Part shown: one piece after another, positions 28,107 through 38,078 of the stretch | Layout: each line of letters starts with the position of its first letter | How positions within the stretch are numbered: the first letter of the stretch is position 1 | Source: Henriciella sp. | GTDB taxonomy: Bacteria; Pseudomonadota; Alphaproteobacteria; Caulobacterales; Hyphomonadaceae | Direction: 5' to 3' | Assembly (NCBI GenBank): GCA_021776655.1 | Contig: JAJFFK010000004.1 | Span: forward strand, 62,001-126,000 | DNA length: 64,000 nucleotides | Notes under the pieces: generated by a model | The model's input: the letters and a program-made list of their open reading frames with translations, nothing else | Database searches by the model: none | Told to the model about the DNA's origin: nothing | Program-made: the position numbers and the translations under genes

Positions 28107-28122
28107 GATCTGTCGACAGATC
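28107..28122. promoter_or_regulatory. Perfect 16-bp palindrome GATCTGTCGACAGATC upstream of dnaA
   Basis: The site is fully self-complementary with no spacer, about 175 bp upstream of the dnaA start. It contains no DnaA box. The 16-bp symmetry is unlikely by chance in 400 bp and suggests a binding site for a dimeric protein. No known regulator motif is recognised. Confidence 0.5.
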
Positions 28123-28129
28123 GGGAGTT

Positions 28130-28155
28130 GACTCTGAATTAGCCCTTGAAGAATC
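28130..28155. promoter_or_regulatory. Two GANTC sites (CcrM methylation type) upstream of dnaA
   Basis: GACTC at 28130–28134 and GAATC at 28151–28155 match the CcrM methyltransferase target. In Caulobacter, methylation of GANTC sites near the dnaA promoter links dnaA transcription to replication-fork passage. The pentamers are short and could be chance, but two within 26 bp in this position are suggestive. Confidence 0.4.
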
Positions 28156-28254
28156 AGTCAATTTTTCTAAAAATAGTTTTCAAGTGAGGCCAAATGCCCA
28201 ATTATGACGGGGGTTTGCGGATTTTCTTTGTCAAGTGCCCTGACGCGGATAACT

Positions 28255-28263
28255 TGTGTAAAA
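28255..28263 (-). promoter_or_regulatory. DnaA box TTTTACACA
   Basis: The minus strand reads TTTTACACA, an exact match to the TTWTNCACA consensus. A weaker TTATCCGCG box lies 3 bp away. The position upstream of dnaA suits autoregulation or origin binding. Confidence 0.5.
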
Positions 28264-28307
28264 CACCATTATTTCAGAAGCTTCTGGGCCTGTGCAGCGC
28301 AGCATAG

Positions 28308-28337
28308 AAAAAGCCCGCATGGCGGGGCCAGCGGGCT
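28308..28337 (-). terminator. Rho-independent terminator of rpsT
   Basis: On the minus strand a 7-bp stem (AGCCCGC...GCGGGCT) with a 12-nt GC-rich loop is followed by a run of five Ts. It begins 36 bp beyond the rpsT stop codon. Confidence 0.85.
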
Positions 28338-28372
28338 ATGCATTTTGTCCGTACCAGGACGAGATTTCAGAT

Positions 28373-28636
28373 TTACGCCATCGCCTTGATGCGAGCCGAC
28401 AGGCGTGACATTTTCCGCGCTGAGGTATTCTTGTGCAGGATACCTTTTTGCGAGGCGCGCATGATTTCTGGCTGGGCCGCTTTCAGGGCGTCTGCTGCAA
28501 CTTTCTTGTCGCCAGAAACAATGGCTTCTTCCACCTTGCGGATGAATGAACGCATCCGCGAGCGGCGCGCCATGTTGACTTCGGTACGCTGCGCAATCTT
28601 GCGCACCATCTTCTTGGCTGAGCGGGTATTCGCCAT
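28373..28636 (-). CDS. rpsT: 30S ribosomal protein S20
   Basis: The 87-aa basic protein starts [18 protein letters not shown] and contains the S20 core ([15 protein letters not shown]...[30 protein letters not shown]). It binds 16S rRNA early in small-subunit assembly. The start at 28636 follows a good AGGAG site; a longer reading frame upstream adds seven atypical residues. The rpsT–dnaA order is typical of many alphaproteobacteria. Confidence 0.97.
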   Translation of the reverse strand: MANTRSAKKMVRKIAQRTEVNMARRSRMRSFIRKVEEAIVSGDKKVAADALKAAQPEIMRASQKGILHKNTSARKMSRLSARIKAMA

Positions 28637-28674
28637 TGAAAAACTCCTGATCGCCATAGGTGGCGGAAAGCGGG

Positions 28675-28703
28675 GGTGTACATAAATGGGGTCTGGGCGT
28701 CAA
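28675..28703 (-). promoter_or_regulatory. Candidate rpsT promoter
   Basis: On the minus strand TTGACG (28698–28703) and TACACC (28675–28680) are spaced by 17 bp, about 40 bp upstream of the rpsT start. The -35 element fits the alphaproteobacterial housekeeping consensus and the -10 is weak. Confidence 0.35.
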
Positions 28704-28746
28704 CTAGGATCAACCGGGTGATGTGCAGATTCTTTTAGCCGCCCAG

Positions 28747-29523
28747 CTACTGGTTTTTGAAGTGCGCTTGACGCTTCTCTACAAAGGCTTCCATGCCCTC
28801 TTTTTGATCTTCCGTGGCGAACAGAGAATGAAACAGGCGGCGTTCGAATTTCACCCCCTGGCTTAACGTGGTTTCATAGGCCGTATTGACCATTTCTTTG
28901 GTCATCATAGCGGCAGCGCGCGGCATTGAGGCAATTTTCTTGGCCACCGCCTTGGCCTCGTCGACCAGATCGTCGACTGGCAGGATGCGTGAAACCAGGC
29001 CGCAGCTTTCGGCTTCCTTGGCATCCATGATGCGGCCCGTCAGGCACATTTCCATAGCTTTTGATTTGCCGGCAAACCGGGTCAGGCGCTGGGTGCCGCC
29101 AGCCCCAGGAGAAACCCCGATGGTAATCTCGGGCTGGCCAAACTTGGCTTTTTCTCCGGCGAGGATGAAATCGCACATCATGGCCAGTTCACAGCCCCCC
29201 CCGAGTGCATAGCCGTTGACCGCCGCGATCAGCGGTTTGCGCGTGCGCGCCGCGCGCTCCCAATTGCGGGTGATGAAGTCGCTATAATAGGCGTCCATAT
29301 AAGACAGCTCGCGCATCTCTTTAATGTCGGCGCCAGCAGCGAACGCTTTCTTGGAACCGGTTAGCACGATGCAACCGATTTCCGGGTCCGCCTCAAACCG
29401 GTCAAGCGCGGCGGTGAGCTCGTCCATCAATTGATTATTGAAAGCGTTCATCGCGTCGGGGCGGTTCAGAGTGATAACGGCAACGTGACCGTCGACCTCT
29501 GTTAGCAATGTTTCGTAGGCCAT
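28747..29523 (-). CDS. Enoyl-CoA hydratase
   Basis: The 258-aa protein starts [22 protein letters not shown], the usual crotonase opening. It has the oxyanion segment [10 protein letters not shown], then [11 protein letters not shown] with catalytic Glu112 and [16 protein letters not shown] with Glu132, which match the two glutamates of mitochondrial crotonase. It hydrates 2-trans-enoyl-CoA to (S)-3-hydroxyacyl-CoA in beta-oxidation. The start at 29523 is chosen by homology; the ribosome-binding site is weak and an ATG at 29550 is possible. It is divergent from the gamma-glutamyltransferase gene. Confidence 0.94.
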   Translation of the reverse strand: MAYETLLTEVDGHVAVITLNRPDAMNAFNNQLMDELTAALDRFEADPEIGCIVLTGSKKAFAAGADIKEMRELSYMDAYYSDFITRNWERAARTRKPLIAAVNGYALGGGCELAMMCDFILAGEKAKFGQPEITIGVSPGAGGTQRLTRFAGKSKAMEMCLTGRIMDAKEAESCGLVSRILPVDDLVDEAKAVAKKIASMPRAAAMMTKEMVNTAYETTLSQGVKFERRLFHSLFATEDQKEGMEAFVEKRQAHFKNQ

Positions 29524-29622
29524 GGGTTTGTTCAATATCCTAGCTTGCATTGTGCGATCTTTGCCGCAACTAATTGAGGCTGCATAGATTATTCGGTAGG
29601 TGTCGTCGATAGGGAGTGATAG

Positions 29623-31590
29623 ATGACCATGTTTCGTAAGCAGAAGACAAGTTGGGCAAGCCTTGCGGCATTGGGCCTGTTGAGTGGCTGCGCGGCTCTC
29701 GGAATTGACGTCAACGGCGATTTTGACTTCGGTCCAGATCAAGTGACAGAGGCGGTGATTGTTCAAGAGGTGCAAACCGTCACGCCCCCCGGTCCGGGCG
29801 ACCGGATGCCGTCTGGCCGTGATATTGGCGTGCGCTCGGCTGTGGTTGCGCCGAGTGCTGCGGCGGCAACCGCGCATCCGCTAGCGACTCAAACGGCGCT
29901 GGACGTGATGAAGGCGGGCGGCTCGGCGATGGACGCGGCGATTGCTGCGAATGCGATACTTGGCCTGATCGAGCCGACAGCGAACGGCATTGGCGGTGAT
30001 TTGTTTGCAATTGTCTGGGATCCGGAAACCCAGCAGCTCTATGGCTATAATGGCTCTGGTCGCTCCCCGATGGGCGCGACGCTGGCGGATATGCAGGCCA
30101 AGGCTGACCTTTATATGGACGGCGAGGAGATACCGCCTTTTGGCTCTGCACCAGTGACCGTGCCGGGCACAGTTGATGCTTGGTTTGCGCTGCATGAGCG
30201 GTTTGGCCGACGCCCGATGGCGGCCAATCTGTCCCCCGCGATCCATTATGCGCGTGAAGGCGGCCCAATCCCGGAAGTGATTGCATTCTATTGGGGCTTT
30301 GGTCCAAGCCGGTTTGGGCCAGCGCATGATAGCGGCATGTTGGAAGAATATGCCAATGCCAAGGCGACGTATTTCTCGCCGACCCCGGTCGAGGGCAGCC
30401 TGTTTCGTAATCCCGATCTTGCCGACACTCTAGAACGTATCGGCGCAAATGGCCGCGACGAATTCTATAGCGGCGACACAGCGCGCGCCATGGACGGGTA
30501 TTTTGAGCGCATTGGTGGCGGCCCGCGGGCTGAAGACTTTGCCGCTCATACCGGCGAATGGGTCGAACCGCTCTGCGTTGAGTATCGCGGTGAGGTAAAA
30601 TTGTGCGAACTGCCGCCAAACACGCAAGGCGTCGCGGCGCTGCAAATGTTGCAGATGCTGGAAGGGTTTGACCTACGCGGCATGGGCTTCGGCTCGCCCG
30701 ATAGTATCATGGCGCAAGTTGAAGCGAAACGCCTGGCCTTTGCGGACCGGGCGGCTAGCTATGTCGATCCAGCATATTCAGGGATTGATCCATCCGTATT
30801 CATTGAACCTGAATATGCCGCTGCGCGGGCCTCGGAAATCGAACTGGACACGGTTTTGACTCAACCCGGTTATGCGCGCCGTATCTCTTCCTTGCCGCAC
30901 CCCCAGGGCGACTTGGACAATGCAGACATGAGATTGAAGGACGGCGACACGACCTATCTCACCGTCACCGACAAGGACGGAATGATGGTCTCCCTGATCC
31001 AGTCCAACTATCGCGGCATGGGTTCAGGCCTCGTTGCCGATGGGCTTGGCTTCATGTTTCAGGACCGGGGGCAATTGTTCAGTCTCGACCCGGCGCACCC
31101 GAACGTGTTTGAGCCGGGCAAGCGGCCGTTCCATACGATCATTCCGGCCTTCGCGTTCAAAAAGGATATGCCGGGCTGTCAGGTCCGCGCCATCGCGCCG
31201 GAACTGGCTTGTCCATATGTGCCGTGGCTGAGCTTTGGCCTGATGGGCGGCGGTATGCAGCCACAAGGTCATGTTCAGATCATCCTCAATCTGGTCGACT
31301 TCGATATGGGCCTGCAAGAAGCAGGTGACGCGGCGCGCTGGGAACATCGCGGCGGCTGTGAACCGACCGATAACTTAGAGGGAGATCCCTGTGAGAGCGA
31401 TATCGGTACTGTCCGTCTCGAAAGCGGTATCCCACCGGAAACCCGCGCCGAGCTGGAACGACGCGGCCATACCGTGATCTGCTGCAACGCCAATGGCGGC
31501 GGCTATCAAGCCATCATGCGCGACTTTGACAGCGGGGCATGGATCGCCGCCACAGAAATGCGCAAGGATGGTGCAGCAGATGGGTATTAG
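29623..31590 (+). CDS. ggt: Gamma-glutamyltransferase, lipoprotein form
   Basis: The 655-aa precursor has a lipoprotein signal ending LLSGC (Cys23). The catalytic region begins near residue 70 ([31 protein letters not shown] compressed in the family pattern). The self-cleavage and nucleophile site is Asp442-Thr443-Thr444, where Thr443 would become the N terminus of the small subunit. Later blocks include [10 protein letters not shown] and [13 protein letters not shown]. The enzyme transfers or hydrolyses gamma-glutamyl groups, mainly of glutathione, in the periplasm. A lipid-anchored GGT is less common than the soluble form. Several extra Cys (for example [12 protein letters not shown]) occur in the small subunit. 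It converges with mutS at a 12-bp gap. Confidence 0.94.
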   Translation: MTMFRKQKTSWASLAALGLLSGCAALGIDVNGDFDFGPDQVTEAVIVQEVQTVTPPGPGDRMPSGRDIGVRSAVVAPSAAAATAHPLATQTALDVMKAGGSAMDAAIAANAILGLIEPTANGIGGDLFAIVWDPETQQLYGYNGSGRSPMGATLADMQAKADLYMDGEEIPPFGSAPVTVPGTVDAWFALHERFGRRPMAANLSPAIHYAREGGPIPEVIAFYWGFGPSRFGPAHDSGMLEEYANAKATYFSPTPVEGSLFRNPDLADTLERIGANGRDEFYSGDTARAMDGYFERIGGGPRAEDFAAHTGEWVEPLCVEYRGEVKLCELPPNTQGVAALQMLQMLEGFDLRGMGFGSPDSIMAQVEAKRLAFADRAASYVDPAYSGIDPSVFIEPEYAAARASEIELDTVLTQPGYARRISSLPHPQGDLDNADMRLKDGDTTYLTVTDKDGMMVSLIQSNYRGMGSGLVADGLGFMFQDRGQLFSLDPAHPNVFEPGKRPFHTIIPAFAFKKDMPGCQVRAIAPELACPYVPWLSFGLMGGGMQPQGHVQIILNLVDFDMGLQEAGDAARWEHRGGCEPTDNLEGDPCESDIGTVRLESGIPPETRAELERRGHTVICCNANGGGYQAIMRDFDSGAWIAATEMRKDGAADGY

Positions 31591-31601
31591 GGTGGGGCGC
31601 T

Positions 31602-34277
31602 TCAGCTCTGTCCTTTCAACTTGTAGATCAGGTCGAGCGCTTCGCGGGGGGTTAGTGCGTCGGGCTCTATGCTTTCGAGCAGGTCGAGGGCCGGGTGGGC
31701 GATGTCTTGGGTGGGCTTCTCGTCTTCTGGCGCGGCGGCGAATAGAGGCAGCGTCTCAACCGCGCCGGGCTTTGCCTCTAATTTCTTCAACACTTGCTCA
31801 GCGCGTTTGACAGCGCGCGGGGGCAGGCCGGCGAGGCGGGCGACTTGCACGCCGTAGCTACGGTCGGCCGGGCCGGGTTGGACATCGTGCAGGAAGACCA
31901 GGGTCTCCTTCCATTCCTTGGCGCGCAAAGACAGGTTGGTGGCGCTTGGTATATCATCCGCCAGGCCCGTCAGCTCATGGTAATGAGTGGCGAACAGGGC
32001 GCGGCAGCGATTGGTATTGTGCAAGTGTTCGACGGCCGCCCATGCAATGGCAAGGCCGTCATAGGTCGAGGTGCCACGGCCAACCTCGTCAAGGATCACG
32101 AACGAGTTTGGCGTCGCCTGGGTCAGGATGGCGGCGGTTTCAACCATCTCAACCATAAACGTAGAGCGCCCGCGTGACAGGTCATCGCTGGCCCCAACCC
32201 GTGAAAAGACGCGGTCAACCAGGCCGAGCGTCAGGCTGCGGGCTGGCACGTACAGGCCAGCTTGTGCCATGATCACCGCAAGACAGGTCTGGCGCAAATA
32301 GGTTGATTTACCCGCCATGTTAGGGCCGGTGACGAGGGCAAAGCGCGGCGCGCTGTCGCCCGTGGCATCCAAGTTTACGGCATTGGCGGTGAAGCCTTCG
32401 CCTTGCTTACGCAAGGCCGCCTCGACGACAGGATGACGCAGGCCGTCAGCCTCAAACACTGGCGCATCGGTAAGGGTCGGGCGTACCGCTCCGGCCTCGC
32501 TCGCCCATTCAGCATTGGCAGCGGCAATGTCGAGTTCGGCCAGCGCGTGAGCCGCAGCTGAGAGCGGTATTGAGGCCGCCTCAACGCGCTGGCAAAGCGT
32601 GTCAAAGATCGCCAGCTCGCGCGCTTTCGCGATATCTTCGGCGCGTGAGATGCGGCCAGCGAGGTCGGAGAGTTCCGGCGTTGAGAAGCGCACATTGGTG
32701 GCCAGCGTTTGACGGTGGATGAAGGTTTCGGCGAGCGGTGGCTGCATCATCGGGTCGGCGTGGCGGGCACTGACATCGATAAAGTAACCAAGGACATTGT
32801 TGAACTTGATCTTGAGGCCGGAAATGCCGGTCTCCTGAATATAGCGCGCCTGTAATTCGGCGATGATCTGACGGCTATCGGATTTCAGCGTGCGCGCCTC
32901 GTCCAATGCGGCGTCCCAACCGACCGCAATAAAGCCGCCATCGCGGGCGAGGACAGGCAGGTCTTCGGTGAGCGCTTGGCCAAGGTCGGCAGTCAGACTG
33001 GCAAGGTCTGGGGTGTTGGAAAGCGTGAGCGCGGTCAGGGCGCTCTCCAACAGTTGCGGCGGATTGGTGCTGGCGCGCGCAAACTCGGCAACCGCCAACT
33101 CGCCAGCTTTCAGCGCGGCACCAATTGCTGCGAGATCGCGTGGGCCGCCGCGGCCCAGCCGAATACGCCCGCGCGCGCGTTCAAGGTCTGGCGCGGTCTT
33201 CAGGGCGCTGCGTATTGTCTCGCGCAAATGGTCGTTGGCGAGGAAAAAGGCCACCGCATCATGGCGTGACGTAATGGTGTCTGCGGTCGTTTCCGGGCGG
33301 GCGAGGCGGGCACCAAGCAAGCGGGCACCGGGCGCGGTCAGCGTGCGGTCAACGGTTGAGAGCAGCGTGCCTTGGCGCGTCCCATTGATCGCAATGTCGA
33401 TCTCAAGGCTGGCGCGGGTCGCCGGATCAATTGATAAAACAGGGGTCGAGACGTCTCTGGCCGGTGGGTCAAGGCGGATATCGTCGCCAGCCTGGGTCAG
33501 AGTGAGATAGTCGAGCAGCACAGCACAAGCAGCAAGTTCCGCCTTGGTGAACGCCCCGTATGCATCCAGCGCCACGACCTTGAAAGCATCCTTGAGAAGG
33601 CGCTCACCTGACCTGGCATTCGCGGCGCTATTGGGGCGGTAGGTCACAGATGGGCGCAGGTCTGCAAGCGCGTTCTGGGTCAGCGGACGCGCGCCATCGG
33701 CCTCGGTGAGTAGCAGTTCGGTGACCGGCAGGGCGGATAGAGTCTCGCCAAGGGTTTCGGGGACGAAGGGACGCACTTCGAAATAGCCTGTCGAGACATC
33801 GCAGGCGGCCAGCGCCGCCTCAGCCCCACCGGAGGTGAAGACAATCGCGACCAGCGCCTGGCCCTGTTTGGGCGGCAGCAGCGTATCCTCGGTAATCGTG
33901 CCGGGGGTGACGATGCGCACCACGTCGCGATTGACGATTGATTTTGAGCCGCGTTTCTTCGCCTCGGCCGGGCTTTCGGTCTGCTCGCACACCGCAACCC
34001 GCTCTCCCGATTTGATCAGACGGGCGAGATAACCTTCAGCGGCATGGTAGGGGACCCCGGCCATTGGGATCGGCTGGCCTTCATGTTCGCCGCGTGCGGT
34101 CAACGTGATGCCGAGTATTTCTGCGGCGCGTTTGGCGTCGTCAAAAAACAGCTCGTAAAAATCACCCATGCGAAAGAATAAGAGCGCATTAGGATGTTGC
34201 GCCTTGATACCCAGATACTGCACCAGGAAAGGCGATGGCGCTTTGCCTGGTTTAGAATGTCCACCGCTGTCAGGCAT
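31602..34277 (-). CDS. mutS: DNA mismatch repair protein MutS
   Basis: The 891-aa protein has the N-terminal mismatch-recognition motif [11 protein letters not shown] (Phe for base stacking and Glu), the connector and lever domains, and the ABC-type ATPase with [13 protein letters not shown] (Walker A), [14 protein letters not shown], and [15 protein letters not shown] (Walker B), ending in the helix–turn–helix dimerisation part. It binds mismatches and recruits MutL. An ATG at 34277 is chosen; the preceding GTG at 34280 is also possible. Confidence 0.98.
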   Translation of the reverse strand: MPDSGGHSKPGKAPSPFLVQYLGIKAQHPNALLFFRMGDFYELFFDDAKRAAEILGITLTARGEHEGQPIPMAGVPYHAAEGYLARLIKSGERVAVCEQTESPAEAKKRGSKSIVNRDVVRIVTPGTITEDTLLPPKQGQALVAIVFTSGGAEAALAACDVSTGYFEVRPFVPETLGETLSALPVTELLLTEADGARPLTQNALADLRPSVTYRPNSAANARSGERLLKDAFKVVALDAYGAFTKAELAACAVLLDYLTLTQAGDDIRLDPPARDVSTPVLSIDPATRASLEIDIAINGTRQGTLLSTVDRTLTAPGARLLGARLARPETTADTITSRHDAVAFFLANDHLRETIRSALKTAPDLERARGRIRLGRGGPRDLAAIGAALKAGELAVAEFARASTNPPQLLESALTALTLSNTPDLASLTADLGQALTEDLPVLARDGGFIAVGWDAALDEARTLKSDSRQIIAELQARYIQETGISGLKIKFNNVLGYFIDVSARHADPMMQPPLAETFIHRQTLATNVRFSTPELSDLAGRISRAEDIAKARELAIFDTLCQRVEAASIPLSAAAHALAELDIAAANAEWASEAGAVRPTLTDAPVFEADGLRHPVVEAALRKQGEGFTANAVNLDATGDSAPRFALVTGPNMAGKSTYLRQTCLAVIMAQAGLYVPARSLTLGLVDRVFSRVGASDDLSRGRSTFMVEMVETAAILTQATPNSFVILDEVGRGTSTYDGLAIAWAAVEHLHNTNRCRALFATHYHELTGLADDIPSATNLSLRAKEWKETLVFLHDVQPGPADRSYGVQVARLAGLPPRAVKRAEQVLKKLEAKPGAVETLPLFAAAPEDEKPTQDIAHPALDLLESIEPDALTPREALDLIYKLKGQS

Positions 34278-34398
34278 CACAAGTCCGATTCTTCATTCAC
34301 TTCGACGAGATAAGCCATCGCTGCCGGGTTGTCCCCCCCCGCAGACAAGCTTAGTGAGTCTGGGCTTAAACGATCAATGCCGCCAAAAGGCCAGCCTC

Positions 34399-36666
34399 AT
34401 GACAACCAAACGCCCGACCTTCACCGATCAGGAAGCGCTCGATTTCCATTCTGAACCGACGCCCGGCAAACTCTCGATGTTGCCGACCAAGCCAATGCTG
34501 ACGCAGCGCGATCTGTCGCTGGCCTACAGTCCTGGGGTTGCGGTGCCGGTGAACGCGATCGCCGAGAATGAAGACCTCGCCTACGAATACACCTCAAAGG
34601 GCAATATGGTTGCGGTTATTTCGAACGGGACGGCAATCCTGGGTCTAGGTGATCTCGGGCCGATGGCGGCTAAGCCGGTAATGGAAGGCAAGTCGGTCCT
34701 GTTCAAGCGGTTCGCTGATATCGACAGTTTCGACATTGAGGTTCAGACTAAGGAGATTGATGAGTTCTGCACTGTGGTGCGCAATATTGGCGCGACTTGG
34801 GGCGGGATAAACCTCGAAGATATCGGTTCGCCAGAATGCTTTATCATTGAGCAACGCTTGCGCGATGAGTTGGATATTCCGGTGTTTCATGACGATCAGC
34901 ACGGCACCGCGATTATTGCGGCGGCTGGTGTGATCAATGCCTGTGAGATTACCGGGCGCAAGATGTCAGAGCTTAAAGTTGCGGTCTCTGGCGCTGGTGC
35001 GGCAGGCCTGTCTGTGGCGGCCCTGATCCGAAATTTGGGCGTGAAAGCTGAAAATATACTGATGTGCGACAGTCGCGGCGTGATTTATCAGGGGCGGGAC
35101 GGCATTGATCAGTTCAAATCGCCATTTGCGGTGAAAACCGCCAAGCGCACGCTCGCTGACGCGGTTGCGGGAGCTGACTGCCTGCTCGGCCTGTCGATCA
35201 AGGGTGCGGTGACCAAGGATATGGTCAAATCCATGGCCAAGAACCCGATCATCTTCGCCATGGCGAACCCGGATCCAGAAATCACACCGGAAGACATCAA
35301 ACAGGTGCGCGGCGATGCAATCATCGCGACGGGGCGCTCGGATTATCCTAATCAGGTCAATAATGTCCTCGGGTTCCCGTATATTTTTCGCGGCGCACTG
35401 GATGTGCGCGCCCGCGGCATCAATGAGGAAATGAAGGTCGCGGCGGCGCAGGCACTGGCATCTCTGGCGCGCGAGGATGTTCCCGATGAGGTCGCTGCTG
35501 CCTATCATGGCGCGCGCCCAACTTTCGGGCGTGAATATATTATTCCGACGCCATTCGATCCACGCCTGATCAGCTTTGTCCCGCCCTTGGTGGCGCAGGC
35601 GGCTATGGATACGGGCATTGCCCGCAAACCAATTGAGGATATGGAGGCGTATCGCCAAACACTCGCAAGTCGTCTCGATCCATCAGCTAGCTTTCTGCAA
35701 AGCTTGCAGACCAGCGTGAAATCCAAACAGAAACGGATCGTGTTTGCCGAAGGTGAAGAGCCGCAAGTCGTGCGCGCGGCCTGGACATTCAAGAACCAGG
35801 GCCTTGGCCATCCCATCTTGATCGGGCGATCCGACAGGGTGGCGCGCACGATGAAACAGATGGGTGTACCAGAGGGTGCTCTGGAAGTGGTCAATTCGCG
35901 GATGTCGGAACGCAATGCCGATTATACCGATTTTCTGTACGAGCGGTTGCAGCGACGCGGCTATCTGAAGCGTGACGTGCAGCGCATCGTCAATCAGGAT
36001 CGTAATGTGTTTGGCTGCTCAATGCTGGCTTGCGGGGATGCCGATGGCATGGTCACCGGGGTGACGCGGTCTTACGATGTCTGCCTGACCGATGTGAAGC
36101 TGATCCTCGATCCGCTCCCTGGGCAAGAGGTGATTGGCATGTCGATGGTGATAAATCGCGGGCGGACTGTGTTCATTGCCGATACCAGTGTGTGCGAATT
36201 TCCGAGCGGCGAAGACCTGGCTGGTATCGCCAAAGAAGCAGCCAAAGCGGTCGCCCGGCTTGGCTTTGTCCCGCGCGTGGCGTTTCTTTCCTACTCGAAT
36301 TTCGGCAACCCGATGGGTGAGCGCACAGAGAAAGTCCGTGAAGCGGTAGCTCTACTCGATGCCTGTGATGATTGCGCATTTGAATATGAAGGCGATGTCG
36401 CCGCCGATGTCGCGCTCAACCCGGCGCACAAGCTACTCTATCCGTTCTCGCGGTTGAGCGGGCCCGCCAACGTGCTGGTCATGCCTGCCATCCATTCCGC
36501 ATCGATTGCGACCAAGCTGCTTGAGGAGATGAGCCATGCGACGATTATCGGCCCGATTCTGCTCGGTCTATCCAAACCGGTGCAAATCTCCCCACTCGGC
36601 GCCACCGTCAACGACCTGGTCAACCTCGCCACCCTAGCAGCGTTCGATATCGACAGTATGGGTTAG
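34399..36666 (+). CDS. maeB: NADP-dependent malic enzyme with C-terminal phosphotransacetylase-like domain
   Basis: The 755-aa protein has a malic domain (about 20–170, with [12 protein letters not shown] and FHDDQHGTA), an NAD(P)-binding domain (about 170–420, [14 protein letters not shown]) and a PTA_PTB-like domain (about 430–750, [17 protein letters not shown] and [11 protein letters not shown]). It oxidatively decarboxylates malate to pyruvate; the C-terminal part is regulatory in MaeB proteins and lacks transacetylase activity in those studied. A start at 34399 is preferred over longer frames that would overlap mutS. It ends 5 bp before the AmpG-like gene. Confidence 0.95.
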   Translation: MTTKRPTFTDQEALDFHSEPTPGKLSMLPTKPMLTQRDLSLAYSPGVAVPVNAIAENEDLAYEYTSKGNMVAVISNGTAILGLGDLGPMAAKPVMEGKSVLFKRFADIDSFDIEVQTKEIDEFCTVVRNIGATWGGINLEDIGSPECFIIEQRLRDELDIPVFHDDQHGTAIIAAAGVINACEITGRKMSELKVAVSGAGAAGLSVAALIRNLGVKAENILMCDSRGVIYQGRDGIDQFKSPFAVKTAKRTLADAVAGADCLLGLSIKGAVTKDMVKSMAKNPIIFAMANPDPEITPEDIKQVRGDAIIATGRSDYPNQVNNVLGFPYIFRGALDVRARGINEEMKVAAAQALASLAREDVPDEVAAAYHGARPTFGREYIIPTPFDPRLISFVPPLVAQAAMDTGIARKPIEDMEAYRQTLASRLDPSASFLQSLQTSVKSKQKRIVFAEGEEPQVVRAAWTFKNQGLGHPILIGRSDRVARTMKQMGVPEGALEVVNSRMSERNADYTDFLYERLQRRGYLKRDVQRIVNQDRNVFGCSMLACGDADGMVTGVTRSYDVCLTDVKLILDPLPGQEVIGMSMVINRGRTVFIADTSVCEFPSGEDLAGIAKEAAKAVARLGFVPRVAFLSYSNFGNPMGERTEKVREAVALLDACDDCAFEYEGDVAADVALNPAHKLLYPFSRLSGPANVLVMPAIHSASIATKLLEEMSHATIIGPILLGLSKPVQISPLGATVNDLVNLATLAAFDIDSMG

Positions 36667-36671
36667 GTGGG

Positions 36672-38078
36672 CTAGGAGTTATCAGGAGCATCTCTAACCA
36701 GGTCGAGCCGGATACCCTTGGCATGCTCAGGTCCGTAGCGCATGACAATCAAGATAATCACCATTGGTGGTAGCGTATAAAGCGCGGTGACACTGAAGAA
36801 ACCAGCCCAGCCGATTGACTCTGATAATGGACCTGATGTGGTCGTTGCGGCCAGCTTACAGAAGAACGAATAGGCCGAACTTAAGAGTGCGTATTGCGTA
36901 GCAGCAAATTGCCGGTCAGTGAGTGAGGACAGATAGGCAATAAATACGGATCCGACATAACCGGCTGCCAAATTGTCGCTCACAATGACGAGTGTCAGAG
37001 CCCAGACATCGGGTGTATTCACCACCGCTCCGACAACCTCATTTGCGGCCGCATCCAATTCGGGACCAGCAGCCAACGCAAGCACGGCAAAGGCACCATT
37101 GGTCAACAGGGTGAGCGCTCCGCCGGCTAGTAAAGCTGGCATTAGTCGGTATTTCACTGCGACGAATCCACCAGCAAATCCACCAACGATAATCGGCCAT
37201 GGTCCAAAGAATCCCTGAATGTAGCCAACCGTTTCAGCTGAGTACCCGAGATCGACGTAAAATGGGCTGGCCATGACACCCATCGTGAAATCGCTGATAC
37301 GGTAGAGCGCGACAATGCCGAATACTGCAAATATCCAGGGTCCGAATTTACGAACAATCTGTCCGAAAGGTTCGACAATAGCTGTGCGCAAATGCCCCAA
37401 TACAGACAGGCCGTCATCTACTAATCGTTCTTCGCGCACAGGCTCCTTAATCAGGAATAACAAGCCTGCAATCATGGCCATAGCAACAGCCATGATACCA
37501 TATGCGAAGCCCCAACTCGTCTGGCTAGCAATGACCAAGCCAAACCCAGCGAACATTATTGCGAGGCGATAACCAAGATTGTAAACCGCAGCCATATTGG
37601 CCTGTTCATCATTCGGCGCTGATTCAATTCGCCAAGCATCAACTGCGATATCGAGCGTTGCACCAGAGAATGCGAGCACCAGAGCGCCAATCACGGTTGG
37701 CAACAGATATTCCGCTGGATCAGACGTCGCGATCAGCAGAAGGCCGGTAATTGTGCCGCCAATGGCGAGTAACATCCAACTGCGTCTTTGCCCAAGCAAA
37801 CCGCGTAGAAATGGCAGAGGTATGCGATCGACAGCTGGCGACCACAAGAATTTGAGAGAATAAGCGAATGATACCGCATACAGGCCGCCGATTGTCGAGC
37901 GGTCAATGCCAACATCGCGCAGCCAGAAAGACAATTTTGAGAAAACCATCATCAACGGCAAGCCGCTGGCGAAACCAAGCACCAACATGGCAGCCATCTG
38001 CCATTTAAAATAGACGCGAAAGGATTGAGCCCAAGTTCCGGGTGCGTTCGGATCTATCCGCTGGCTCTTATCACTCAC
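36672..38078 (-). CDS. AmpG-like MFS permease
   Basis: The 468-aa protein has 12–14 hydrophobic segments and the AmpG-type opening (LGFASGLPLMMVFSKLSFWLRDVGI, FLWSPAVDRIPLPFLRGLLGQRRSW). AmpG imports anhydro-muropeptides released by lytic transglycosylases for cell-wall recycling, which fits the MltB-type enzyme at 8669; that link is inferred. The start overlaps the kinase stop as ATGA. G+C appears a little lower than its neighbours by eye. Confidence 0.88.
   Translation of the reverse strand: MSDKSQRIDPNAPGTWAQSFRVYFKWQMAAMLVLGFASGLPLMMVFSKLSFWLRDVGIDRSTIGGLYAVSFAYSLKFLWSPAVDRIPLPFLRGLLGQRRSWMLLAIGGTITGLLLIATSDPAEYLLPTVIGALVLAFSGATLDIAVDAWRIESAPNDEQANMAAVYNLGYRLAIMFAGFGLVIASQTSWGFAYGIMAVAMAMIAGLLFLIKEPVREERLVDDGLSVLGHLRTAIVEPFGQIVRKFGPWIFAVFGIVALYRISDFTMGVMASPFYVDLGYSAETVGYIQGFFGPWPIIVGGFAGGFVAVKYRLMPALLAGGALTLLTNGAFAVLALAAGPELDAAANEVVGAVVNTPDVWALTLVIVSDNLAAGYVGSVFIAYLSSLTDRQFAATQYALLSSAYSFFCKLAATTTSGPLSESIGWAGFFSVTALYTLPPMVIILIVMRYGPEHAKGIRLDLVRDAPDNS

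Larger units (their letters stand above)
27932..28307. other. dnaA promoter region and possible origin of replication (gene-free stretch)
   Basis: This 376-bp stretch between dnaA and the rpsT terminator holds no gene. It is AT-rich in places, notably 28158–28192, where an inverted CTTGAA...TTCAAG pair flanks an A/T-rich core. It contains two strong palindromes, one consensus DnaA box, a degenerate TTATCCGCG-type box at 28244–28252 and two GANTC sites. The rpsT–dnaA gap is one known alphaproteobacterial origin location; in others the origin lies elsewhere, such as near hemE. Only one good DnaA box is visible, so the region is certain as dnaA control DNA but only possible as oriC. Confidence 0.4.

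Noticed and set aside
29780-30619. A 279-codon minus-strand frame
   Set aside because: It is antisense to gamma-glutamyltransferase and rich in Arg, Pro, Ser and Gln without motifs.
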